Assembly: GCA_963971425.1 (NCBI GenBank)
Contig: OZ020517.1
Location: forward strand, 19,372,904-19,436,903
Source: Bryoerythrophyllum caledonicum
Lineage: Eukaryota > Streptophyta > Bryopsida > Pottiales > Pottiaceae
Direction: 5' to 3'
Length of the DNA: 64,000 nt
Of this stretch, positions 33,300 through 43,609 are shown piece after piece. The number at the start of each line of letters is the position of its first letter. Position 1 is the stretch's first letter. Under the pieces are notes generated by a model that was not told where the DNA came from, did no database searches, and saw only the letters and a program-made list of their open reading frames with translations. Position numbers and translations under genes: made by a program.

Positions 33300-35863
33300 G
33301 TTGAGAGTTTGGGACCTACAACAACTTCTTCACGTGAGGACCTTGAGATTATGGAGGACAAAGCACGCGTCACTGAAATTGTTGATGAGCATGGGCTGGC
33401 TCCTACACTTCAATCTTTGCGGAGGTCCATCCGTGGGACCTCATACGACATCCTACAGAGCAGCATCTGCTCTTTTGCTGGTGATCTCCCAATTCGTCTC
33501 TGCCGGATGGTGCCCATGAGTGAGGTGAGGTTACCTCTTAGAAGTGATGTCGAGAAATTGAAGGGGGAGTTCGTCAATGGGTATCGGCCTAGTTCTGCAT
33601 GTTTTTATGTGTCAGTGAAGAGTTTCTCCCTTGTCGAGAAGCGGATGCAACCACTAGACAGGTCAACGTGGTCTAAGCTTTGGATTGAAGAGGACCGGAA
33701 GTTCGAGGAGTTGTTGAAGACTCGACCGGAGTACTCGGCGTTTTCAGAGAAGTTCTTCTTCGAGCCATATGGCAATCATCGCCATATGGCTTGGACCGAG
33801 GTGATTTCCCAACGACACCCATCCGATGTCACCTTTCACATGCCCGTTAGAGCCGTGGTTATCGAGCCGACTATCGAGAACCGACACATCTTGCTCACCG
33901 TAATGACCGACTTGAACAGGTATGCTTGAACTTAGATACTCTGAACTTTGTTTGTTTCAGTTGCTTTTACTATTGTACTTCATTTAATGACACTGAAATA
34001 TTCTTTTGTCGTAGGCAAAAAGAATCAGATCAAGTTGTGCAACACCTCACACACAACATAAAGCGTGTTCAGCATTTTGGCCTCTTAGAGTTTGAGTAGT
34101 TGAAGGGGCTCATCAACGATGAAGATTATGAACTGAGTGTCCTTGAGTGGTCAAAGAAGGGACAACAAAAGTGGTATCATATGACTCTCGAAGCATTTGT
34201 GAAGCTCATGTATGAGGTACATAATGATCCCTTTGTCCAGGTAGCACTTGCCATTCCTCTCCTTTTAATATTCCAATTCAAAATATTAAAACTGATCACG
34301 ACCTTATGTTGTCCACAACGGGACCTGATTGTTGTTCAAGAGGAGCAGATCCAAAAATTTAAGGACAACTTGGTCACGGGTGTTAGTGACGATCGGCGTG
34401 GAAGTGCTGCAGAGTTGGTGAGCCGTTGCACTGAAGCTGTGTAAAAGAAGAAGACGACTTGCCAGACCGTGCTCACTCGGATGTTGGCAATTGCCAATCC
34501 GGCTAACGGGGAGGATTTCTTCAAAGAGATAGGATAAATGTTTTTCTCCATTCCTTTTCATATTGAATTTCTAACTTTTGCCCTTGTAAATTCCACTCTA
34601 ATTCTTGATATTGTGATGTAGGTGAATCGTCACTTTGATGTTTACCAGGTGCGGCCCAAGATGACGTCCAAAAAACTCCAGCTCATCGCCACGGCTTGGG
34701 TAGCTGCGAAGTTCAAGTCGCGCTAGTGCAGGTGGTAGAACATGAGCAAAGGCAGCATAATGGAGTATAACTTCCCCGCGTCGCCAGCATCAGATAAGGT
34801 TATTCGTGGCTGGATTGACAAGGCAACGTTCTGGGCTGGGGTAAGATCCAATCTTTCTTGACATTCACATCTTTTTTGTATGATTGTTCTATGATCATTT
34901 CCTAACTATGTGGATTTCGTTTTACAGCTAGAAGAAGAGTCTGAGAAGCTCTACGCAGAGATTCTCTTTGAGGAAAACATTGTCCTTAAGACTGAAGGGC
35001 TTCCGAATCCCATCCCCTCCATTGGAAAATGGATTGAGGCAAAGAGCATGACGTTGTGGACTAAAGTGTTTTCTACTCACATTGGAAAGGGAGGCTCCTA
35101 CACAAAGAACGAGGAGTTTATGGCGCATGACGATTGCGAGAAGGTCATGAAGCGAGCAGTGATGCGATATTTTTGGAGAGTGCTCGTGGCCCATGGAGCC
35201 TTGTTAGTCGGAGATCTACCCATCCGTTTCACAAAGTGGATAGATACTTTGCTCCCAAGTGTATCTTCACAGATCTATACTTAGAGGCGTCGATTTTTTG
35301 TGCACCACCTCCTCCAATGCCTGTGGTACTTGGAGATGCGGGAGGTGAATCCCACCCCTGGAGACGAGGTTCAACTACAAGTGGCCTGCGAATCCATTGC
35401 GGTCCCTCATGTTTCCAGCAGCGTACTTCCCTTGTTGGCGGCTCCGTTGGCAGCGTTTGAGGAGCAATTCGAGAAGGCCAAAGCCAAGGCTGTTGAGAAA
35501 GCGGCTACGGCAGTAATTAAGGAACATGAGAGGGGGGTTGCTAGGCTAGAGAAGGAGAGTTCAAAGAAGGAGAAGAAAGAGACGAAGGAGAGGTACAGGG
35601 AGTTCGCGGTGTTGGTGGCGAAGGAGGGGCCTCAAAAGTTGTTTACTCAACTAGAGGGATTTGGAGGATTTGCAGTCCCTCCAGCGGTGACACTGACGAT
35701 GGGCGTTTCACCCTCAACTAGCGACCGACCTTCTACATGTCCCATCGTGAGTCATCTTCATTCATGTCAAAATCCCATTCTTTTCACGTATGTCTATCAA
35801 AAAACATCGTATGTCATGCTGCATGATGAGAAGATTTCGTTCTATCTACGATTAAGTATATGA
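33300..35863 (+). pseudogene. ParB-like/methyltransferase gene, MULE-2 copy, C-terminus deleted
   Basis: Exons parallel MULE-1 exactly: 33300-33919, 34015-34216 (202 bp in both), about 34318-34528, 34622-34840 (219 bp in both) and 34928 onward. The first exon is open and contains LPIRLCRMVPMSEVRLPLR, but the box reads FFFEPYGNHRHMAW, losing the Asp of WDGNHR. Stops: TAG at 34097 (CAG in copy 1), TAA at 34442 (CAA), two TAG near 34725-34737 (both TGG), TAG at 35282 (CAG). The donor after 34528 is AT instead of GT. At about 35738 the sequence jumps from PSTFDV-coding to the equivalent of about 17078 in MULE-1, deleting motifs IV to I. The remaining 35740-35863 frame is non-homologous read-through. 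Confidence 0.65.
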
Positions 35864-36423
35864 TTAATTATAAATATCCTTTGTAACCAAGCTGCATGTC
35901 TTCTGAGTTTACATGCTTTGTATCTTAGGCATTGCTTTTTTTTAAACAACCGTAGTCAAAGAATTGGAATGTTTCAATTTAGAGTGGTTCGTACACAACG
36001 GATATCTCCATGGTATCTACTTTTTATCCCCTAGGTATTACATGGATATCATCAAGGTATTATAAGGGTATGAACTACGTATCACATGGATACTGCCTGC
36101 CACCCTAAACCATATAAATTTGGTTTTTTCCATTGTATTTCCTAGTCTATTACCTTGTCGCAGTACCCTGAACTCTAAATCCTCACCCGTAAACGTCCCT
36201 TCCAATGTCAATTGAATTGTTGCAATCAATCCTAAACTACTCATAATTCCATATGTCCAAGCCCATTGTCGTCGTAAATTTCTGTTTATTTTTCATATGT
36301 CAACACAGTTTAAATAGAACCCACGGCCATAGGCGACCCTTTCCAAATTCATCAAAAAACACTACCAAAAAAATTTTAAAAATTCAGTGCTCTACGCTCG
36401 CCGCTCACAAGATAGCAATCCTA
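35864..36423. other. MULE-2 right subterminal region and terminal repeat
   Basis: Inverted match to 16399-17000. Contains the phased GGTATC/GATATC cluster (about 35990-36110) and the terminal repeat ending at 36423. No gene is seen. Confidence 0.65.
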
Positions 36424-37260
36424 GTTCTCTGGCCTCTCCATGTTCTCTTTCTCTACCAATTTTTGCTAGTTCATCCGCTTTTTCATTCCCATCAATGTTC
36501 ACATGAGCTCTGACTTTGTGTAATGATATGGGTTGGGTTCGTGCTTGTAGCATTTGCACCATTGATGCTAAGATAGTTTTGTCAGGTGGCCATTGTGCAT
36601 GGTTGGGTGTTGAATTTGTGTGTTTAGGAGGTATAATACATTGATGCAATCTGTAAAAATGTATGCGGGATCATCTCGGTATTGAGCATTTAGGATGCGT
36701 AGTGTTTTATGTACAACCATTATTTCGGCTTTGATGATGTTTTGGAGTCCATGTAGTCTTTTGGCTATTTTGATGTTTTTTGGTGCATTATATATGCCAT
36801 ATCCGGCTTTTTCTCTGTGCCAGTGTCCTAGGCTTACTTTTTCAGGTTCTTTAAATGATTTGTCCATAAAGAAACAATATCTAGGGTTAAATTTAAGGGG
36901 TAGGTTTGTGTTGTAGGGTGGAAGTGGTGTTGACGTAATTGAAGGTGCTGTGTTTGGATTTGGGTATTTGGCTTGGGACCATTGTTTATAGCAATTAATT
37001 GTGATAGGCGTGGCTGTGGGTAGGGCTAGATTGGCATATATTTGTTTGATATGGAGGGTATTAGTCAATGTTTTTAAATGTTCTATAATTATTTCAGTGC
37101 CGATTGTGTTGTTTTGATGATGTACGCATATTATTTGTGAAGTGGATTATTCTTTTTTGGGTTTTTTGCCTAGTTCCTCTGGTATGGTAGGTTCAAAATA
37201 TGTTATGGTATCTGTTGGTAGTGCATGCATGTCGGCGAAGGATGAGTAGAGAGTGAGCTC
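36424..37260 (-). pseudogene. Retrotransposon RNase H fragment, copy B
   Basis: RNase H frame 36568-37068 with FMDKSF, IIKAEIMVVH and FTDCIN, then the frameshifted end (36392-36649) with HKVRAHVNIDGNEKADELAK. Unlike copies A and the third block, the second acidic residue is intact (Glu in KAEIM). The shared frameshift near 36580 still breaks the protein. The Cys/His region present in the other copies is missing, cut by the MULE-2 edge. Confidence 0.75.
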
Positions 37261-39228
37261 CGCATTTCGTGGTGAGAGGAGGCGCAATGACTTAGACTAG
37301 AAACCTTGAACTACGTGTAGTTAGAGGTTGTTGGCCTCACTGAGAGCCCACATATGTTCAGATCTAGATATTGGTAAGGCAAGGGATACAGTTTACATGT
37401 GTTGGAAGTGCTCAAAACCAGATTTGGAAGTTCTTGAGGGGGATGGACTTGTCTATGAGTGAGATTGTTGCAAGTTTATTATGAAGCGTGGGAAACTAGT
37501 GTTGTTGCGTAAATCTAGACTTATAGACCCTTCTTACCTTCAAATCTGTCCAAATTGGTGGTGATAGATCTAGATTTGCTTACCCACCATTTAGCCCTTA
37601 TTCCTCCTTGAACCACGATCTCAACACACTAGAGATTGAGCGACATCCCGAGCTAACACTGCCACTAAGTTACAAGCATTCAACAAACTCAAGGAAGCCA
37701 GATCTACACACTAGGAAACAAGAACAGCCCGAATGCTCCAACCCCCATTCCACAAATAACCCCTCATCCACCCTCTCTCTTTGCATGCAATAACTACGTT
37801 CTATCTATTATTTCAAATTACACATCTCATATAATCACAAAGTCTACACTAAATTCACAAAGCACACACATATTCTATAGCTGCACACTTCTCCCTAGAA
37901 TCAAACCTAATCCGACAGCTGCAAAGACCAATATACAAAAGATTTGCAGCTGGAGAAACATACGCTGCCGCATAAGCCGCTCGCATCCTCCCCGTACACT
38001 TTACAGAGAAGACACCTGCCCACAACAACAAACACATCAAGATATTGTCACAAGAGTGGTGATTGGGACTATGAAGAATGACCGAATCCCAATAGGAAGA
38101 GAGGAAAGTCACGACGCAAGCTTACCTTGTAAATTCAGCTCAGACAAACAAGGCACTAGCGAGAGAATCTCCACATGCTCCAGAGCTGGCGAGCAACAAA
38201 GCAGACAGGGAACAACTCGCAGGACCAGTGCCGAGAGGAAAAGCCTGCAGCTGCAACATGTCAAGGACGACCGCATCAACCCTCATGTCCCTCGTACAAG
38301 TATACAACAGCTAAAGAAGAGTAGAACACCTAGAAAATCTCATAGCCCAGGAGCCAAAGGACAACAACTCAAACGAAGCGAAGTACCCCGACAATCTAGA
38401 CTTGACGTGCAGCAGCTCAACTGGAGAAGAACACGTAGAAAGCGACATATAAAACTGGAAACAAGGGAGCCCACTGTCCACATCAAAAGCGAACACACAA
38501 ACTCGAGTAGCCCCAAAGGCAGCAAGCAGCAATCCACGAGAAGGAGATCACCTCGAAGACTCCGCACAGGAGAACAACACAAGAAGAAAAGAGTCTCCCA
38601 GAGCCAAAAATCCGACGCGCAACAGAAAGAATGGAGAGCAACTGGCAGACCTAAAGTTGGTGTGGATAGCCTGCACCTACACCAAGAAGCGGTGAAACAC
38701 ATTAGTCCTCAAAGACTTGGTACCAGCGTGCTGCAGATTAGGTGGAGCAGACCTTCCGGAAAACCCAGAATCGGCAAGCAGCAGATCAAACGGAGAAGAA
38801 CACGTCAAGCGCGACTCACAAAAGTAGGAAACGACGTACCCGCTGTCTACACCACAAGAAAATGCACATACACTCGTAGTTCCAAAGACGGTGAGAAGCA
38901 GCCCAAAAACAAGAGGTTACCTTACAACTCCAGCGAAGGCGAGCAACACAAGAGACATGCGGTCTGCCAAAACCCAACAGACGACGTACAACACCAACAG
39001 TCGTTGGGGGAGAGCATCTAGGAGGCCCAGTACCGGTGAGCGATACCTGCAACTACACCGAAACGAGGAGGAATACATCAAACCTCCACACCTTCGAACT
39101 AGAGACAAAGAGCTCAAACGGAGCAAAGAGCCCAGTAAGGTTCACAGCTTAAACACAAGAGAGTAGCAGAGAAACCGGATTCTAGCTTATGAGATCATTA
39201 TCCGAAGAAAAAAGGTTGAATGCTATTA
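37261..39228 (+). repeat. PHD-like scrap and basic low-complexity repeat, copy B
   Basis: 37355-37565 is the zinc-finger-like scrap with stops. 37740-39175 is the basic family; frame 38056-39021 is open for 321 codons and is the longest of the three copies. It is very rich in Lys, Arg, Gln and Ser (RRTRRKRHIKLET, RRRSPRRLRTGEQ) with no recognised domain or membrane segment. The opposite strand is also open for 120 codons (38340-38702), as expected from skewed composition. Whether any of it is translated is unknown. Confidence 0.45.
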
Positions 39229-39280
39229 TCCTATTGTAGACTGGCTGTAGCACGCGTGAGGTATTGTAGAATGGGTGTAT

Positions 39281-40125
39281 CACCCACGCTCAAAGGCAAG
39301 CTTGCGTGAGAGCTAATATACGAGGTGGACTACATACTACAGTAGATGTCAGAAATGCTTTGAATGAGCAACTAAACGTGGAAATTAGCACCAACACGGT
39401 GAGGGAAACACATCATGAAGTAGGTCTTGGGTCTCTAGAAAAGCAGAAGAAGCCACTACTCACGGCCAAGAATATACGTTCCACGTTAAAATTTGCTCAA
39501 CAATATAAAGATTTGACTCTACATGATTGGAAGAGGGTGATTTTTAGTGGTGAGACCAAGATCAATCGATTTCAATGTGATGGTCGTGCTTGGTGTTGGG
39601 TACGAGATGAAGAATCTCATTTATAAGCTCGTCATGTGAGTCAAACAATTGAACATGGAGGTGGTGCAATTTTTGTGTGGGGTTGTATGACTTCTCGTGG
39701 CATGAGGTACATGTACAAGATAGAGGGGAAGATGAAAAAAGATTTATATCTTAGGATTCTTCAAGATGTGCTCATGGATAAATTAAATATTATCATTTCA
39801 ATCCCTTTCATGTTATATTCCAAGATGATAATGATCCTAAGCATACTGCTAAATCTGTCAAACATTGGTTATCAATGCAAGATTTTGATGTGATTACTTA
39901 GCCCCTCCAATCACCTGATTTAAATTTGATTGAGCATATATGGACAATTGTGGAACTGCGATTAAATGAGCATCCAACACCAGCCAAAGGAATGCTTGAG
40001 TTATAGGAGTGTGTACAAGATTCTTTTAATTCAATCACTCCTATGCAATGTCAATGATTTTTTCATAGCATGCCAAATGGCATCCAAGTTGTTTTAGCTT
40101 CCAAGGGAAGGTGGACAAATTACTG
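39281..40125 (+). pseudogene. Tc1-like transposase remnant, copy B
   Basis: Better preserved than copy A: a 106-codon frame (39306-39626) runs from a helix-turn-helix-like region (DVRNALNEQLNVEISTNTVR) to RVIFSGETKINRF, where the first catalytic Asp is Gly. A stop follows SHL; the frame resumes at 39636 with GGGAIFVWGCMTSRGM. A frameshift before the HDNDPKHTA region and NLIEHIW in place of NPIEHVW complete the damage. It shares the main frameshift with copy A, so the element was dead before the block duplicated. Confidence 0.8.
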
Positions 40126-40691
40126 ATATGTAGGTAGATATAGCTTACAAAAAGAAGTCAATGAATGTAGTTTTTTTGAATCCTTGTTGTGTCTTGTATG
40201 ATTTTACAATTGGCATGAAACTTTGAAAAAGATGTACTAGACTCTGATTATTAATATAAACAAATGAAAGTTTTAATGTTCATGTCTTTGTTTTTTTGGC
40301 ATTGTGTGTACTGTTTGATGTAAGCAATTATTGACTCAGTTTTGAAGGTCACTCTATGTTCTACCACGTGTTATGTCATTGCATGCTAAAAACCACGAGT
40401 GTTGGAGGGGTTTATAACAAGGAAAAAGGCCATGCAATGACTAGGGGTATGGAATGCAGCCATTTTCCTTCGCAAAGCTATATTGTTTATTAATTAGGTA
40501 GATATTTTTTAAGATAAAAATCCAAACAACAGATGAAAGCTTCATGCCTTATTGTCCTAGAAGAAAAAATAAATTTAAAGAAACGAACCTCCCTAATTTC
40601 TATACAATTAAACGTAAAATCAATTGAAGGGTGCCAAAAACTTCTTTTACTATTGCCGGCCTTAAAAAATCCACTATTCACCTCTACAATA

Positions 40692-40936
40692 CCGTACGCT
40701 ACGGTCAGTTTCGGCAGGCAAGTGCCGAAGCACTTTTTTTTTTGTCACATGTGGTTCGACACAATGGATATCACATAGGTATCGCATAGGTGTTGCACAA
40801 GTATCACCTAGATCTTGCACGGGTGTCACCTCGGTATTACATAGGTATTGCGTAGCCAAATCTATTGAAATTTCCAAAATTTTGGACAAGTCCCCATTTT
40901 GAATTAATTATGTACGAAACTGACCATAGCGTAGGG
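40692..40936. mobile_element. 245-bp MITE, TA-flanked, Tc1-like ends
   Basis: Terminal repeats CCGTACGCTACGGTCAGTTT (left) and CCCTACGCTATGGTCAGTTT (right, inverted) with TA on both sides (40690-40691, 40937-40938). Block A has the empty TA at 7850-7851. The interior has about eight GGTATC/GGTATT-type motifs at a roughly 11-bp spacing (about 40765-40855). No coding capacity. Confidence 0.93.
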
Positions 40937-41984
40937 TAGTATTATTTAGCTCTATGGTACCCTTCCTAGCTGCCCAAATGTGCAACTTTTGATGTTTAAA
41001 GTGCCAAAACTTTTTCTTCATAAATCCAAAAAATAAACCCCCATGAAGCTTATCAAAACTTCTATCCTCTATAAAATGTCCAAATTTAGATTTTTAAGAA
41101 CCTACCCAAATCTCACTTGTCTCCCAACCGGACGCTTGGTCTTTTAGGGGTTGAAAGACTATGATTAGTTGAGTAATGGACATTTTCCCTTTTAGGAATG
41201 AAATAAATTGATTTAGTAAGCCAATTAACCATTAAATGGAAAAAGGCCGGAGGTGGGCTTTTCCAAATCTTTGAGCACGTTTCCATGGTTGCAATTAATA
41301 TTTGCAATTCTCGAAATTTTGTATGGAGATGCAAGAAGTTATGCCATCTGAAAGAAAACAAGTTGTCGAGTGTGGGTAAGTTGGGCAACTCCAAAATTGA
41401 GATCTCCAATTCTAGCAAGTAATATTATCTCCCTTCATAGTTTCAAAAAACAACCTCGTCTGTAATCAAAATATGCATTTTATCCCAAGTCAAAGATTTT
41501 AACACATTGTTAAACATCGTCAGGCAAGGAGCCAAAAAAAATTCTTCTTTTCCACATAAAACTTTGAGATCTTCATATTTTTCACTTTTTATTTTTTCTA
41601 TTACAAGACGTGGTGTAGGAATTCTTATTCACCGTTTGAATTATCCTTCTAAAACATATTCTGTTCCCAAAGAATTAACACTTTTTGAACCTCCACTCCT
41701 TGCATTATTTCTTTGAATATGCTACACCCCTTATCCACCTCTAAAAATTGGTGTACAGGGAAATAACATCATGATGAACACGATGATATGCAATGTAGAC
41801 CTTACATAGTGCAAAACTTTCATACCAAGTGAAGTCAAAGTCTGTTGATGCACTCAACGCAGGAATGAAAATGAACCATTTTTCCTACTTCAAACACTAT
41901 AATCTTTCAATCCCTGAGGTCAAAGTTGATGAAACTTGGTGAGTATGTTACTTATGAAGTGTTGAATGAGATCCTACAGGTTAA

Positions 41985-42911
41985 CCCCTAAAGGACCAAA
42001 TCTCCTTCGGGGGGATTTTTGATTTTGGGCAGGTTTCTAAAATTCGAAAAAAAATCCTTTTTATTTGAAATTTTTATTCTAGATTTCCTCTAATAAGAGC
42101 TTTGTGGAGATATTTTTATTTTATTTTTTGGATTTGTGGTTTGAAAGTTAGTACCACTTAAAGCCAAAAGTGGGGACTCTGGGCACCTCCAAAACTTTTG
42201 ACAAAAGTTTCTATTGACATTGAGATTTTTCACACATATAAAGAATATTTCCTTCTATGGAAATTTTCAATTAAAATCCTTGTCTTTAGTGTAAAAAGGC
42301 ATTTTATTCCAAGTCAAACATTTTCACACATTGTCGGGCAACGGGGGAAAAACATTTCATCTTTTCTACATAAAACCTAGAGATCTTCATATTTTTCACT
42401 TTTTATTTTTTTTTAAACAACAATATGTGATGAAAACCTTTGTGGTGACCGTTTGGATTATCATTTGAATACATACGTAGTTAACAAAAAAATAAAACGT
42501 GAAATGGAAATTTTTGAACCTCCAATCCTTGCACACTTGTTTTGAATATGCTACACCCCTTTTTTACCTCTAAAAATTGGTGTTTTGGGAAATAACATCA
42601 TGCTTAAGACAATGGTTGAAGATTTAGACCTTGTACAATGCAAAAATTTGATACAAAGTGAAGTCAAAGTCCACTGATCTACTCAACGCAGGGAAGAAAT
42701 TGAACCATTGTTTTGACTTGAAACACTAAAATCTATCAATCCGTGCGGTGGATTGCAACCAAAATTTTATGGCATGTTTATATAAAAGATTATTTTAAGA
42801 TCTTACGGTTGAAATCCGATATTCACTTTAAAATGTGATTTTAATGTCTCTTTTTGGCAGTGGCAGTTTTGGACTGGTTATAGAGCGAAAGTGGTCGTGG
42901 ACCTTCAGGGG
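41985..42911. mobile_element. 927-bp non-coding element flanked by TTAA
   Basis: Ends CCCCTAAAGGACCAAA and, inverted, CCCCTGAAGGTCCACG, flanked by TTAA at 41981-41984 and 42912-42915. The equivalent position in block A (about 8912) lacks it. TTAA duplication and CCC-starting ends are the hallmarks of the piggyBac superfamily; no transposase is present, so this would be a non-autonomous relative. Confidence 0.75.
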
Positions 42912-43609
42912 TTAAACCGGATTGTTCTTTTCCTACATTACTCATAGCACTAGAACTAACAGTTTTGAAATGTTTTTGGTCTGAAATCGTCAAGCAGAAT
43001 TGAGGGGTTAAGTACTTCTAATTTCCACGCCGCGAGCTACTATTTCAACTCTCCACAAGTATGATACTCAGCATCGCGAGCTCACGCGCGGCGTGAGTGC
43101 ATTCTTGGGGTCCACTCTCCAACTCAACGCTGATTTTGTGTACACCGCCGCACCTTCCCCGACCCTGCTCGTCACGGTCACCGCTCCTTGAATTCGCCGG
43201 CACCAGTCATCTCCTCATCGATCACCCGACTGCAATAGCAAAGATAGAAAGAAAGAACGAACCTTGGTCGCACGCGATCGAGGAGAGGAACTACAAGTCG
43301 ACATCTCAGCTTGAATCAGTGTCCAGGACGACGACATGAGAACATGGCTCGGAAGCGAGAAATCCGATTTTACAGTGGATATCAAGCTCGGGAGATGACT
43401 TTGTGAAGAAATTTCACGTCGGGGGGAGGTAGCGTGTGAGATCAGAGCATCAGTATTGGCTAACCATTCGATCGATTCGCGATTCATGTTGCAGTGCGTT
43501 TCAGGAAATCTTCTCACGTGTTTATCTTCAGAATTCTAGTCGTGTTCATTGATATGCGGGGCCCTGGGGGTTGGGATGTGATGATGTAGTGGGTGTGGTG
43601 TACGTCAAG

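Larger units (their letters stand above)
29146..36423. mobile_element. MULE-2: 7.3-kb inverted, deleted relative of MULE-1
   Basis: The left end starts AGCGACGCTATCTTGTGAG and the right end finishes CAAGATAGCAATCCTA, so it is MULE-1 in reverse orientation. Order: minus-strand transposase remnant (about 29984-31030), palindrome-rich intergenic region (31.3-33.2 kb), plus-strand ParB-like/methyltransferase gene (33300-35863) and subterminal region. No matching target-site duplication is visible (left flank TTTAGATCACC, right flank GTTCTCTGGCC), so at least one flank has been rearranged. Most of the transposase and the methyltransferase C-terminus are deleted. Confidence 0.88.
40126..43609. other. 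AT-rich spacer of block B with two small insertions
   Basis: Aligned with 7290-9652. No gene is recognised. Two transposon insertions described separately occupy 40692-40936 and 41985-42911. 43000-43609 is the 5' flank/leader of the second ankyrin gene and has only one copy of the 52-bp unit duplicated in block A. Confidence 0.6.

Noticed and set aside
29146..36423. MULE-2 as an independent clean insertion
   Set aside because: Flanks TTTAGATCACC and GTTCTCTGGCC do not match, so no target-site duplication supports a simple insertion at its present position.
38340..38702. 120-codon Cys/Leu-rich minus-strand frame, repeated at 5380 and 27731
   Set aside because: It is the complement of the Lys/Arg/Gln-rich low-complexity repeat; the composition alone gives Leu/Cys/Ser on the reverse strand.
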